From Candidatus Woesearchaeota archaeon (GTDB lineage Archaea > Nanobdellota > Nanobdellia > SCGC-AAA011-G17 > ARS1403): 33,925 nt of DNA. The stretch is taken from NCBI GenBank assembly GCA_018302505.1, contig JAGVZL010000020.1:659-34583 (forward strand), written 5' to 3'. The first letter of the stretch is position 1. Each line of letters starts with the position of its first letter. Positions 1 through 7,653 of this stretch are shown piece by piece. Under the pieces are notes generated by a model, which was not told the DNA's origin, did no database searches, and was given only the letters and a program-made list of their open reading frames with translations. Position numbers and translations under genes: made by a program.

Positions 1-272
1 AATGATCTTGTTGCACTTCCATCAATCCAGCCAGAAGGCATATTCCTTCCTATTAAATCTGCAGCAACAGTATCTTCATTACATGGTTCAGAAACTAATG
101 GAACTCCTAATTCATCCGCTAAATGAGAAACCAAAGTAGTCTTACCAATACCTGTTGGACCTCTTAACATTAATGGCAGTTGTAATTTGTAGCAAGCATA
201 AGAAATATCCAATTCATTAGATTGTGGAATATATGGAATTCCTTCTCTAGTTTGCATTTCTTTCTTTGCCAT
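1..272 (-). CDS. MoxR/NorQ-type AAA+ ATPase, N-terminal part (runs off the window)
   Basis: The frame read leftward from ATG 272 has no stop to the window edge and gives about 90 residues. It contains the Walker A motif GPTGIGKTT near residues 37-45, followed by a segment ending EDTVAADLIGRNMPSGW. This layout is typical of MoxR/NorQ/CbbQ/GvpN-like AAA+ ATPases, which remodel or activate partner proteins and often sit beside VWA-domain partners. Walker B and the sensor motifs lie outside the window. The disrupted gene 288-1032 ends 15 nt upstream on the same strand, so the two probably form one operon. The start follows a short AT-rich gap with no clear Shine-Dalgarno. The superfamily is secure. 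The exact subfamily is not. Confidence 0.85.
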   Translation of the reverse strand, partial: MAKKEMQTREGIPYIPQSNELDISYACYKLQLPLMLRGPTGIGKTTLVSHLADELGVPLVSEPCNEDTVAADLIGRNMPSGWIDGSATRS

Positions 273-287
273 TTTAAGAATAAAAAA

Positions 288-1032
288 TCAAGCTTGCTCT
301 AAAGCCTGATTAATTTCATCTAATATATCATTAATATATTTTTGAACTCCAACATTACGTGCAACCTGTTCCCTTACAGGTCTTTCTACTCTTGCACCCA
401 TATCACTTTCATCTAAAGTTCTAGTTAAATTTAATTGGAGTCCTTGGGCAGTATGATCAAAATAAACATTTGTTCCCAGTATGATCAAAATAAACATTTG
501 TTCCAAGTGGCAAATCTTGGAAAGTTCCTTCTGGAATTTCACCTTCATATAATGGTTGATCTTCATACAACACAAATAGTTTACTTTTTTCCGGAACTCT
601 CTGAGCTTGCACAATATTTACCAAAGATTTGACATAAGGAATATCATTATTCATATAAGGAGCATTTCCTTCTCTTGCTTTTTCTAAGTTTGCTTCATCT
701 CTTTGCATTTTAGCTTCAACAACCTGATCAAATCTATCTTCATAAACGTTCCTAGCCTGAGCTATTAAGTTAGTATATTTTGAAAATTGTTCTGGAACAT
801 CATTCCCATAGAACCAATTTAAAAGAAACTCTATTTCTCCAACAGATTCTAAATCTCCTCTTTTTAATCTAAATGCTGGTTGTCCAGTTTCATCTATAAT
901 TGAGGAGTTAGCTTCAACTATCTGATAAAGTAAATTCAAATGAGATCCTAATGCTCTTTTTCTTAATGGAGTTAACTCTACTTTAATATCTTCACTTTGA
1001 ATTTTATCCCATTCTCTAGCAATTTCAGTCAT
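288..1032 (-). pseudogene. Orphan protein disrupted by a 28-bp tandem duplication
   Basis: Two overlapping minus-strand frames (457-1032 and 288-614) join into one protein of about 238 aa if one copy of a perfect 28-bp repeat at 449-504 is removed. The upstream frame ends ...LPLGTNVYFDHTGNKCLF and the downstream frame repeats LGTNVYFDHT before continuing AQGLQLNLTRTLDESD to NQALEQA. Because 28 is not a multiple of 3, the duplication shifts the frame. The intact protein would be soluble, mostly helical and acidic, with no signal peptide and no family I recognise. It lies just upstream of a MoxR-type ATPase and 1 nt downstream of the 95-aa gene, so it may be a partner or substrate of that ATPase. 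The lesion may be real or an assembly error. Confidence 0.75.
449..504. repeat. Perfect 28-bp tandem duplication
   Basis: Positions 449-476 and 477-504 are identical and directly adjacent. The unit begins CAGTATGATCA and ends TTGTTCC. It lies inside the coding region 288-1032 and shifts its reading frame by one base. Confidence 0.97.
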
Positions 1033-1033
1033 T

Positions 1034-1321
1034 TTAGTTTTGATAAGCCCCCTCTATACATCTTAATAAATTATCCCTTTTAAATGTTACGTCAAATCCC
1101 CTAGCAGTTCCTGCTTCAGGATCTTCTCCTATAATCATAAAAACAGGAAATAAACCTTCTAATCTTTTCCTTTCTTCTCCAACTGCATCATCTACAGTAG
1201 AATGAGCCTCTGTATCTACAGGAAAAGCATACTTTTCATCTCCAATATCTAAAACTACATATCTATCTCTATCAAAATATGCTCCAAATCCATCATAATT
1301 CGTTAATTCTACGAAATTCAT
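1034..1321 (-). CDS. Uncharacterised 95-aa protein
   Basis: The protein begins MNFVELTNYDGFGAYFDRDR and ends IEGAYQN. I do not recognise the family. It is acidic, with alternating short beta-like stretches (YVVLDIGDEKYAF, LFPVFMIIGE) and no signal peptide or membrane segment. The frame is open further upstream to 1453, but that extension is Cys/Leu/Lys/Asn-rich and reads like intergenic DNA. ATG 1321 has an AAGGTG Shine-Dalgarno-like element 4-9 nt before it and a TATA-like GCTTTATAAAGG on the minus strand at about 1359-1370. It ends 1 nt before the disrupted gene 288-1032 and is probably the first gene of that ATPase operon. Confidence 0.7.
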   Translation of the reverse strand: MNFVELTNYDGFGAYFDRDRYVVLDIGDEKYAFPVDTEAHSTVDDAVGEERKRLEGLFPVFMIIGEDPEAGTARGFDVTFKRDNLLRCIEGAYQN

Positions 1322-1523
1322 TTTACACCTTAATTTATAGGAATCTAAGATATTTCTACCTTTATAAAGCTTTCTATTGTTACTACTAATAAAAAGTAAA
1401 TTAATCCTCCAATTGCAATACAGCAAACACAGTAATAATTTAAGAGGTGACAAATGTCATGAACCTACACAGTAACTTTTGAGTAGTTAACTTTATAAAT
1501 GAACTCCATTTAACAATTTCAAG
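1322..1523. promoter_or_regulatory. Divergent intergenic region with two TATA boxes and a palindrome
   Basis: The region serves the minus-strand operon from 1321 (TATA-like at about 1359-1370) and the plus-strand gene at 1524 (CTTTATAAAT at 1491-1500, about 27 nt before ATG). Between them an inverted repeat TGACA-AA-TGTCA occupies 1448-1459 and could bind a dimeric regulator. Binding is inference. Confidence 0.55.
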
Positions 1524-2300
1524 ATGACAGAAAAAGAATTAATTGAAAGATTGAATTTTGAAGGTACTGGAATTTATTTAGATGGAGAAGCAATATTTTC
1601 TGGACTTGATATCCCTGTTGATAATAGAATTAATTTATTGGGAGTTACGCCAGAAAGAACCGAATATCAGAGTTCTAGATATGAACCTGGAAAAAAAGAA
1701 CCGGTTTTTACTGATCCCGTACAGACTAGACACATATATGTTGGTTGTGGTAGTTGTTGTGAAGGTCCAATTAGCGTTTTAATTAGTGAACATAAAGAAG
1801 GTGAAAAAGAAGATTTCAAATTATGTAGTGTCAAACTTCCAAGCTTTAATGTTTTTGATATTCTCCCAATAGTCTTTAAAGGAACTGAACAATTAGATGG
1901 AGAACGATATGGTTTATTGGCAACAGGGTATGGTTGTCATGGGAGGGGTGTTAAATTAATTGGTCGAGATTGTTCTGGATATTTAGAAGTTGTTCCATCT
2001 CAAGAGTTTAGGGAACTATGGGATAAGAGAGCACAAGATTGGGTTGAGCCAAGATTAACTATTGATGACCAGACCGAAAGAATCACTCTTAATTTACTTA
2101 AATCCGGTTATAGACTAAAACCAGGACATAAAAGAAATCCAAATATCCCTAAATGCTTAATAGATCAGAATTTTGAAACTTATGTTTCTCAAGATATTCA
2201 TGCTTCTAAAGACTTGACTTCGAGATTGGTTGAGTTAGGAGTAGACATTAAGAAGACTATTGAAGAACTAAATGAAGGTTACGTGAGAATTAGACATTAA
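1524..2300 (+). CDS. Uncharacterised Cys-containing protein, 258 aa
   Basis: I do not recognise this family. The predicted soluble protein has no signal peptide or TM helix. It has a Cys-rich turn GCGSCCEGP near residue 75 and a Gly/Cys segment GYGCHGRGVKLIGRDCSGY near 135-155, which could bind metal or form disulfides. The C-terminal 60 residues are helical and charged. ATG 1524 lies about 27 nt after a TATA-like box, which suggests a nearly leaderless transcript. The gene diverges from the 95-aa gene and its ATPase operon. It is followed by a T-rich stretch at 2301-2312 and then, convergently, by the racemase gene. No function is proposed. Confidence 0.75.
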   Translation: MTEKELIERLNFEGTGIYLDGEAIFSGLDIPVDNRINLLGVTPERTEYQSSRYEPGKKEPVFTDPVQTRHIYVGCGSCCEGPISVLISEHKEGEKEDFKLCSVKLPSFNVFDILPIVFKGTEQLDGERYGLLATGYGCHGRGVKLIGRDCSGYLEVVPSQEFRELWDKRAQDWVEPRLTIDDQTERITLNLLKSGYRLKPGHKRNPNIPKCLIDQNFETYVSQDIHASKDLTSRLVELGVDIKKTIEELNEGYVRIRH

Positions 2301-2312
2301 GTTTTCTTTTTT
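2301..2312 (+). terminator. T-rich archaeal-type terminator
   Basis: The run GTTTTCTTTTTT directly follows the stop codon of the 258-aa gene and lies 18 nt before the convergent racemase stop. Archaeal terminators are typically oligo-T tracts without a required hairpin. Confidence 0.45.
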
Positions 2313-2329
2313 GGAGTGCTACCATTAAT

Positions 2330-3013
2330 TCATCTCGTAATTTCTTTTATAGTAGCATTTTCTAATACGGCTGTTGTGTTTATTATTGGAATATTTAGAT
2401 TCAAATTAGACAAAAATCTTGGCAAATCTGTACAACCAAGTATAATCCCATCTATGCCATTAAAAGTTTTTATAATCTTAACTATCCTGTCTTTATCATT
2501 ATCACTAGTTGTGTTTTTTATTATCTTAAGAATACATTCACTGATAAACTTTTGATCTTCAGAATTTGGTGTTACCACGTCAATTCCAAAATTTTTTAGT
2601 TGATTGGAATGTAATCCAGTTTCAACTGTTTTTGTCGAAGCTAACAACCCTAATCTTTTTAGGTTTAATTTTTTACATTCTCTGGCAGTTTCTTCGATAA
2701 TACTTAAAATGGGAACTCTTGAATTTTTTCTCAATTCATCTATGAAAATATGAACGGTATTGCAGGGAATAGCAATTACAGAAACATCTAACTTATTTAG
2801 TCTTTCAATAGATTCATTAAGTAAATCTAAATGTTCCTGAGATGATCCTCCATTAACTAATTTTTCTTCTGCTTCTAAAGATATTGGGAGATTATCTAAT
2901 ATTATGTGAGGTTGAGTATTTATTAATTCTCTAATTTTATTGTTCACACTAATACAAAACTCACAGCAGGTCTCTGACCCTAATCCTCCGACTATTCCTA
3001 AAATATTGTTCAT
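2330..3013 (-). CDS. Aspartate/glutamate racemase family protein
   Basis: This 227-aa protein matches the Asp/Glu racemase superfamily. It has the Gly-rich N-terminus NILGIVGGLGSE, a first catalytic-cysteine motif IPCNTVH (Cys84) and a second motif LGCTDLP (Cys194). PLP-independent racemases of this family use two cysteines as acid/base to interconvert L- and D-amino acids. Both are present and the length is normal for aspartate racemase (about 225-235 aa). The substrate cannot be read from sequence; aspartate is most likely, and related hydantoin or maleate enzymes are less likely. The N-terminus carries unusual extra cysteines (SETCCEFC). It diverges from the beta-propeller/Lrp pair across an 80-98 bp promoter region with palindromes, so joint regulation is plausible. 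Confidence 0.85.
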   Translation of the reverse strand: MNNILGIVGGLGSETCCEFCISVNNKIRELINTQPHIILDNLPISLEAEEKLVNGGSSQEHLDLLNESIERLNKLDVSVIAIPCNTVHIFIDELRKNSRVPILSIIEETARECKKLNLKRLGLLASTKTVETGLHSNQLKNFGIDVVTPNSEDQKFISECILKIIKNTTSDNDKDRIVKIIKTFNGIDGIILGCTDLPRFLSNLNLNIPIINTTAVLENATIKEITR

Positions 3014-3058
3014 TGTACTGTTATTGGCGATTTATTACCTATATAGATATAACTGTAG

Positions 3059-3071
3059 ATTATTCAATAAT
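3059..3071. promoter_or_regulatory. Candidate operator palindrome between racemase and propeller/Lrp genes
   Basis: ATTATT-C-AATAAT is a perfect 13-bp palindrome, just upstream of the TATA-like box ATATATAAAT (3082-3091). A weaker inverted repeat AATTG-9-CAATT (3092-3110) lies between that TATA box and ATG 3112. Lrp/AsnC regulators bind AT-rich dyads and often control their own operon, so these are candidate sites for the regulator encoded at 4065. In AT-rich DNA such palindromes also arise by chance. Confidence 0.45.
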
Positions 3072-3111
3072 TAAACAAAAAATATATAAATAATTGAATA
3101 TTATACAATTT

Positions 3112-4068
3112 ATGGTTAAAATAAAAAATAAACTTGAATTTGATAATTCTATTTATACAGCAGTTGAAACATCAGATAAATTGTATGTTGGAGGGAGCAA
3201 TTGGAATAGAAGAAAAATATTATATAATAAAAAAATAGCTAAAAATTCAAAAGGAATCCTGCATATTTTCAATAAAAATGGGAGAAAATTCAAAGAGATA
3301 AAGCAGCTTGTTTTGCCAAGCATGATTTATTCAATAGTAGAGATTTCAAAAAATAGAATATTTATTGGATGCAAATTAGGAAAAAAATCACTAAATTTAA
3401 TTGATTCCGAAGGCAATATTATCAAGAGCGAGGATGATAAATATGGAGATGGAGTGTATAATGCAGAATTTAATAAAAAAGACAAAGAACTTCTATTAAC
3501 GACAAGAAAAGGTTTGCTTGAAGTAAGGAATATTAAAAATTTATCATTAAAAAGCAAACTTCAACTATCTAACGGGAAAGTTAGATTATGGTCACTATGT
3601 TATCGATATGGAAAAATTTATGTAGGAGATTATAATGGAATTTTGTATATTATAAATCGTAAGGATTTCTCAATTAAAAAAATAAATCTTAAATCCTTCT
3701 ATAAGGGAAAGATTACGGAGAAAGATTTTGGGCCTTCCTTATGGGGATTAGAAGTTTTAAGAGATGGTATTTTCCTTGGAACAAGATGGAAGGACATATT
3801 TGTCTTAAATAAGAATCTTGATCTCAAAAAAAGAATTAAACTTAATGAAGATATTACCTGTTTATCTAAGTTATTTAAAGATTTAATTTTAATTGGAACA
3901 AGATATGGAAACTTATATTCATTTAACACAAAAAATTTCAAGTTAAAAAAGCTTACAGAAATTAAACCATTATTGCAAAAAGAAAATGCTATTTGGACAA
4001 TTAATTCAAAGAATAATAAAGCACTGGTCTGTTTTGCAGATGGCTATGTAGTGGAGGTATCAAAATGA
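3112..4068 (+). CDS. Cytoplasmic beta-propeller (WD40/PQQ-like repeat) protein
   Basis: This protein of about 318 aa is built from repeated 40-50 residue units with short beta-strands ending in patterns such as GKIYVGDYNGILYIINRKD, DGIFLGTRWKDIFVLNKN and LILIGTRYGNLYSFNTKN. That is the blade pattern of WD40/PQQ-like propellers, probably 6-7 blades. There is no signal peptide, so it is likely a cytoplasmic scaffold or sensor. The frame is open from a TTG at 3094, but ATG 3112 lies about 21 nt after the TATA-like box at 3082-3091, which fits a leaderless start and makes the TTG too early. It overlaps the Lrp/AsnC gene by 4 nt (ATGA), so the two are probably cotranscribed and coupled. Ligand and partner are unknown. 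Confidence 0.8.
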   Translation: MVKIKNKLEFDNSIYTAVETSDKLYVGGSNWNRRKILYNKKIAKNSKGILHIFNKNGRKFKEIKQLVLPSMIYSIVEISKNRIFIGCKLGKKSLNLIDSEGNIIKSEDDKYGDGVYNAEFNKKDKELLLTTRKGLLEVRNIKNLSLKSKLQLSNGKVRLWSLCYRYGKIYVGDYNGILYIINRKDFSIKKINLKSFYKGKITEKDFGPSLWGLEVLRDGIFLGTRWKDIFVLNKNLDLKKRIKLNEDITCLSKLFKDLILIGTRYGNLYSFNTKNFKLKKLTEIKPLLQKENAIWTINSKNNKALVCFADGYVVEVSK

Positions 4069-4520
4069 AGGATATAGCATCCAAGCTGATAAACCTATTT
4101 AAACAGGGATATTGTACACCTCAAATAGCTAGAATTGCTAGAAAATTGAAAGAACCAAGCACTACAATTCATTATAATATTAAAAAATTAGAAAGAGAAG
4201 GGAAAATTGTAACATATGGTGCCATTTTTGATTACAAGAAAATTGGCTACGGTTACTGTGTTTACGTTTTTGCTAATTTGAAACCTGAAAAATATGATAA
4301 TCCTGAGGAAATTACAGCCAAAATAGCTAAAGACCCTTATGTTGAAAGCATTGATATATGTAGTGGAGAGCATGAACTTGTGTTAAAATTAAGAACTAGG
4401 GATGTTGATGAGTATTATGAATGGGTAAAAAAATCAATAAAGTTGTATGGATTTTCTAAGATAATTTCTTTAACTTCTTTGAAACAAGTTAAGGATGGGT
4501 TTGTTGAAGTTGGAAATTGA
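4065..4520 (+). CDS. Lrp/AsnC-family transcriptional regulator
   Basis: The 151-aa length is typical of Lrp/AsnC. Residues about 5-55 form a winged helix-turn-helix (TPQIARIARKLKEPSTTIHYNIKKLEREGKI), then a GAIFDYKKIGYG linker and a C-terminal RAM-like alpha/beta domain (VYVFANLKP, VESIDICSGEHELVLKLRTRDVDEY) that usually binds amino acids and drives oligomerisation. It overlaps the propeller gene by 4 nt and faces an amino-acid racemase across the divergent promoter. Sensing an amino acid related to that racemase and autoregulating the region is a reasonable inference. The effector is unknown. Confidence 0.92.
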   Translation: MKDIASKLINLFKQGYCTPQIARIARKLKEPSTTIHYNIKKLEREGKIVTYGAIFDYKKIGYGYCVYVFANLKPEKYDNPEEITAKIAKDPYVESIDICSGEHELVLKLRTRDVDEYYEWVKKSIKLYGFSKIISLTSLKQVKDGFVEVGN

Positions 4521-4661
4521 TTTTCATATTATTTTAGATATTTTACTCTTAAACTCTTTCATATCCTCAAACTCAAATACTTCATCTGCCATTCATTTAA
4601 CAAATTAACTTTTTTCTATTCTTCTCCATGAATTCTTTTTGCTAATTTTGCAGCTCCCAGC

Positions 4662-5420
4662 TTAAACTTTCAACTTATATCCAATTTTAAACAAATAAAC
4701 TGCAAAAGAAAAAGTAACTAAAGCTAAAACAAACACAACAGCCATACTAACAAATACATTCCCATCACTAACTCCAATCATGCTATACCTAAAGCCGTCT
4801 ATCATATAAAAAAGCGGATTTATTAAACTGATTTTCTGAAATATTTCAGGTAATAATTTAATAGAATGAAAAACACCTCCAAAGAATAATAAAGGAGTAA
4901 TGAAAAAAGTATTCAAAACAGCTAAATGGTCAAATTTCTCAGCCCACAAAGCAATTATTAATCCTATGGATGCAAAAATTACCGAAACAAATAGAATAAA
5001 ATAAACATACATCCATACAGAATAGATACCGGAATCAATAAAAAATAAAAATACTATAAATATCAGATTAGCTATAACAAAAGCCCTTAAAATGCTTCCA
5101 AATAAAAATCCTAAAGCAATCTCCCAATGAGACATCGGAGCAATCAATAATTCCTGAATATAATTAATAAACTTCCCTAAAAATAACGAGCTTGAACTTT
5201 CTTCAAACGAACTCATAATAACATTCATCATTATCAATCCCGGAACTAAGAAGACTAAATAAGAAACATCTCCAATCTCGAAATTCTTTCCTAAACTAAA
5301 TCCAAAGATAAATATGTACAATAAAGAAGAAATTATTGGCGGCCATATCACTTGATTAATTACTTTAATAGTTCTGACATTTTCTCTCATTATTAAGGAC
5401 CATAATCCCACCCAGTTCAT
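4662..5420 (-). CDS. ABC-2 type transporter permease
   Basis: This 252-aa integral membrane protein has about six hydrophobic segments and the ABC-2 pattern: an N-terminal amphipathic stretch, a central SLFLGKFINYIQELLIAPMSHWEIALG segment, and a late FFITPLLFFGGVFHSIKLLPEIFQKISLINPLFYMIDGFRY motif typical of the DrrB/NodJ/YadH group. These permeases export small hydrophobic molecules, lipids or polysaccharides with a separate ATPase. The start overlaps the ATPase gene by 4 nt (5417-5420), so the two are coupled. The substrate cannot be inferred. A short out-of-frame stretch after the stop (reading KLAKRIHGEE then stop) has a coding flavour but no start. Confidence 0.92.
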   Translation of the reverse strand: MNWVGLWSLIMRENVRTIKVINQVIWPPIISSLLYIFIFGFSLGKNFEIGDVSYLVFLVPGLIMMNVIMSSFEESSSSLFLGKFINYIQELLIAPMSHWEIALGFLFGSILRAFVIANLIFIVFLFFIDSGIYSVWMYVYFILFVSVIFASIGLIIALWAEKFDHLAVLNTFFITPLLFFGGVFHSIKLLPEIFQKISLINPLFYMIDGFRYSMIGVSDGNVFVSMAVVFVLALVTFSFAVYLFKIGYKLKV

Positions 5421-6310
5421 TTTTTAGTCAACCTCAAAAATATATCTTGTAAGGAATCTTTAACAGATTTAACATCTAAAACTTTTATTTTCTGCTCGCT
5501 CAAATAATCAAAAACCTCTTTCATCTTATCTTTCCCTTTATTCCAAACAATGATTTTATTGCCATTAAATTCAACATTCTCAATTTTCTTAACTTTGCTT
5601 TTCTTATCAGTTAAAATCTCAGTATGTCCTGTATCCAAATCATCTACTAAATTTTTAGTTAAATCATTTGCAATTATTTTTCCGTTATTAATAATACAGG
5701 TTTTATTGCATAATTTCTCAATTTCATCAATATAATGAGATGTTAATAAAATAGTTACTCCTTCTCCATTTATTTTTTTTAAATATTTATGAATATCTAA
5801 TCTTAATCCCACATCAACACCTGCGGTTGGTTCATCTAATATTAGTAATTTGGGGCTGTGAACTAAGGCTCTTGCTAAGGTCAATCTTCTTTTCATCCCA
5901 CCGCTTAATTTTCTAAAATCAACTTCTTTTTTTCCATCTAAATCAAATTGTTTTAATAATTCTTTAACTCTTGGCAATATCTTCTTCTTAGAAATCCCAT
6001 AATAGCCCGCCTGATAAATTAGAACATCTTCAATATTTAGGTAAGGATCAAAATTATACTCTTGAGGAGCTATACCAACTAATTTCCTTGCATCTATGAA
6101 ATCTTTCTTATTGTCCTTTCCAAATATCTCTATCCTACCATCTGAAAACTTAGCTAATCCTATCACACAATTTATAGTAGTAGTCTTGCCTGCTCCATTA
6201 GGCCCTAAAAAACCGAAAAAATCTCCTTCCTCAATATCAAAACTTACACCATCAACAGCTTTTATTCCAGGGTAACTTTTATGCAGATTTTTTATAGATA
6301 AAGCTTTCAT
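5417..6310 (-). CDS. ABC transporter ATP-binding protein
   Basis: A complete ABC nucleotide-binding domain of 297 aa. It has Walker A GPNGAGKTT near residues 38-46, the Q-loop in GIAPQEYNFDPYL, the signature LSGGMKRRL near 138, Walker B LLILDEPTAGVD near 158, and the H-loop SHYIDE near 191. A C-terminal region of about 85 residues follows, as in CcmA/DrrA-type exporter ATPases. It powers the ABC-2 permease whose gene overlaps its 3' end. It is divergent from the eL21 operon with 80 bp between. The family and exporter role are well supported. The substrate is unknown. Confidence 0.95.
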   Translation of the reverse strand: MKALSIKNLHKSYPGIKAVDGVSFDIEEGDFFGFLGPNGAGKTTTINCVIGLAKFSDGRIEIFGKDNKKDFIDARKLVGIAPQEYNFDPYLNIEDVLIYQAGYYGISKKKILPRVKELLKQFDLDGKKEVDFRKLSGGMKRRLTLARALVHSPKLLILDEPTAGVDVGLRLDIHKYLKKINGEGVTILLTSHYIDEIEKLCNKTCIINNGKIIANDLTKNLVDDLDTGHTEILTDKKSKVKKIENVEFNGNKIIVWNKGKDKMKEVFDYLSEQKIKVLDVKSVKDSLQDIFLRLTKK

Positions 6311-6390
6311 TCCATTCTTAGAAAAATAAGGATTTATAACATTATCGTAAATTGCAAAGCTTTTTAAATTAAAATATATAGAAATTTACT

Positions 6391-6690
6391 ATGAAAAGGA
6401 CAGGAACATCTAGAAGGAAGACCAGAAGTTTATACAGGAAAAATATAAATGATAGGGGTAAAATAAGCATAAGAAGATATCTTCAAAAGCTAGAAAATGG
6501 AGATAAAGTATTGCTAAAAACAGAACCTGCTATTCAAACTGGTATGTATTTCAGAAGATTCCATGGAAAAATTGGAACTGTATCAGGAAAGCAGGGTACA
6601 AACTACAAAGTTACAATAAAAGAAAACAATAAACTAAAGGAATTAATAATCCACCCAGTTCACTTAATAAAATGTCAGACGAAAGAATAA
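6391..6690 (+). CDS. rpl21e: Large ribosomal subunit protein eL21
   Basis: This 99-aa basic protein matches eL21 throughout: N-terminal MKRTGTSRRKTRSLYRKN, then RRYLQKLENGDKVLLK, a central RFHGKIGTVSGKQGTNYKV beta-barrel segment, and the closing HPVHLIKC. It is archaeal/eukaryotic-specific and contacts 23S/5S rRNA near the central protuberance. AT-rich promoter elements lie about 25-35 nt before ATG 6391, consistent with a leaderless mRNA. Its end overlaps rpo4 by 19 nt. The order eL21-Rpo4-DUF655 is conserved in many archaea. Confidence 0.97.
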   Translation: MKRTGTSRRKTRSLYRKNINDRGKISIRRYLQKLENGDKVLLKTEPAIQTGMYFRRFHGKIGTVSGKQGTNYKVTIKENNKLKELIIHPVHLIKCQTKE

Positions 6691-7025
6691 TCAGCGAAAG
6701 ACCAATCACAATGGTTGAATTATCTGAAGATTTGGATAGTTTGGAAAATAAAGAAAAAGAATTAAGTTTCAGAGCAAACAAGACAAAATCATACTTAAAA
6801 CAATTCGTTAAGATAAAAATAAAAGATGCGGAAGAATTAAAGAAAAAAATAGAAGGGTTGGATATTCCAAGAATAAAAGAAAGACAGATAGTAAAAATTA
6901 TTGACATGCTTCCAGAATCATTAGATGAATTAAAAATGCTAATGGTTGGTGAAACGACAACAATCACTGACGAAAATATGAAGAAAATTTTAGATGTAGT
7001 AAAAGACTATGTTAAGAGAAAATAA
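6672..7025 (+). CDS. rpo4: DNA-directed RNA polymerase subunit Rpo4 (RpoF)
   Basis: This 117-aa protein has the Rpo4/Rpb4 pattern. The N-terminal tip-associated segment ERPITMVELSEDL is followed by a helical HRDC-like region (RANKTKSYLKQFVKI..., RQIVKIIDMLPESLDELKMLM) and a short C-terminal helix. Rpo4 pairs with Rpo7 to form the stalk of archaeal RNA polymerase, which helps open complex formation and binds nascent RNA. Rpo7 is not in the window. The gene overlaps eL21 by 19 nt and precedes DUF655 by 20 nt, the usual archaeal context, which supports the call. Confidence 0.93.
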   Translation: MSDERIISERPITMVELSEDLDSLENKEKELSFRANKTKSYLKQFVKIKIKDAEELKKKIEGLDIPRIKERQIVKIIDMLPESLDELKMLMVGETTTITDENMKKILDVVKDYVKRK

Positions 7026-7045
7026 TACTAAAGGAGAACTAAAAA

Positions 7046-7609
7046 ATGATGAAACCTGCTCTCAGAGAGGAAGTTGTAATTATCTTAGACTTTCTGCAGC
7101 ACGGCTATCCTATGGATTCAAGACCTATGCATCAAAAGACTCCAATAGTACAAGCCATTGGTAAGGATCATTTTACATTATTAGAGTTAGTTCCAAAAAA
7201 AGGTATCTTCTTACAGCTCTATGAAGAAGTGTATATAGGCGAAGGGAAAAGAGATAAAATCCATCATATTATAGGAAAACTTTCTTTAGATAAGCTAACC
7301 CAAACAGCAAGAATGGAAATTAATGAAGTAATAAACAGCATAGTTGAAAAGAATGAACAAAGGTTTGTAAAATTCTTCAATACAGCAGGTCCTATTAATA
7401 CTAGAAGACATCAAATTGAATTGCTTCCAGGAGTCGGAAAAAAACACATGTGGGAAATAATAGAATTAAGAAAAGAAAAGGAATTTACTGATTTTAATGA
7501 TATTAAATCTCGCGTTAAATTAATGCCAGATCCTAAAAAAGTGGTAATAAAAAGGGTATTAGCCGAATTAAATAATGAGGATAAGTACAAACTATTCGTA
7601 GGAAGCTAA
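7046..7609 (+). CDS. DUF655 family protein (predicted RNA-binding)
   Basis: This 187-aa protein matches the archaeal DUF655 (COG1491) family. The N-terminal half is an S1/OB-like barrel (VVIILDFLQHGYPMDSR, DHFTLLELVPKKGIFLQLYEEVYIGEG), and the C-terminal half is helix-hairpin-helix-like (HQIELLPGVGKKHMWEIIELRKEKEFTDFNDI). The combination suggests nucleic-acid binding; biochemical function is not established. It is normally encoded between rpo4 and ksgA. Here rpo4 is upstream, but uS13 follows instead of ksgA. An AAGGAGA Shine-Dalgarno precedes ATGATG at 7046. Confidence 0.92.
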   Translation: MMKPALREEVVIILDFLQHGYPMDSRPMHQKTPIVQAIGKDHFTLLELVPKKGIFLQLYEEVYIGEGKRDKIHHIIGKLSLDKLTQTARMEINEVINSIVEKNEQRFVKFFNTAGPINTRRHQIELLPGVGKKHMWEIIELRKEKEFTDFNDIKSRVKLMPDPKKVVIKRVLAELNNEDKYKLFVGS

Positions 7610-7653
7610 TATGAAAAACTTTTTAAACACCCATTCTCACAATTTTTTTAAAA

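Noticed and set aside
1322-1453. N-terminal extension of the 95-aa protein
   Set aside because: It crosses a TATA-like box and has intergenic composition. ATG 1321 has a Shine-Dalgarno.
2316-2555. A 79-codon hydrophobic plus-strand frame inside the racemase
   Set aside because: It is antisense to the well-supported racemase gene; the hydrophobicity is a mirror effect.
4521-4661. A 22-codon minus-strand frame beginning MADEVFEFEDMKEFK
   Set aside because: It is too short and has neither a promoter nor a Shine-Dalgarno. It could be debris after the Lrp gene but cannot be supported as a gene.
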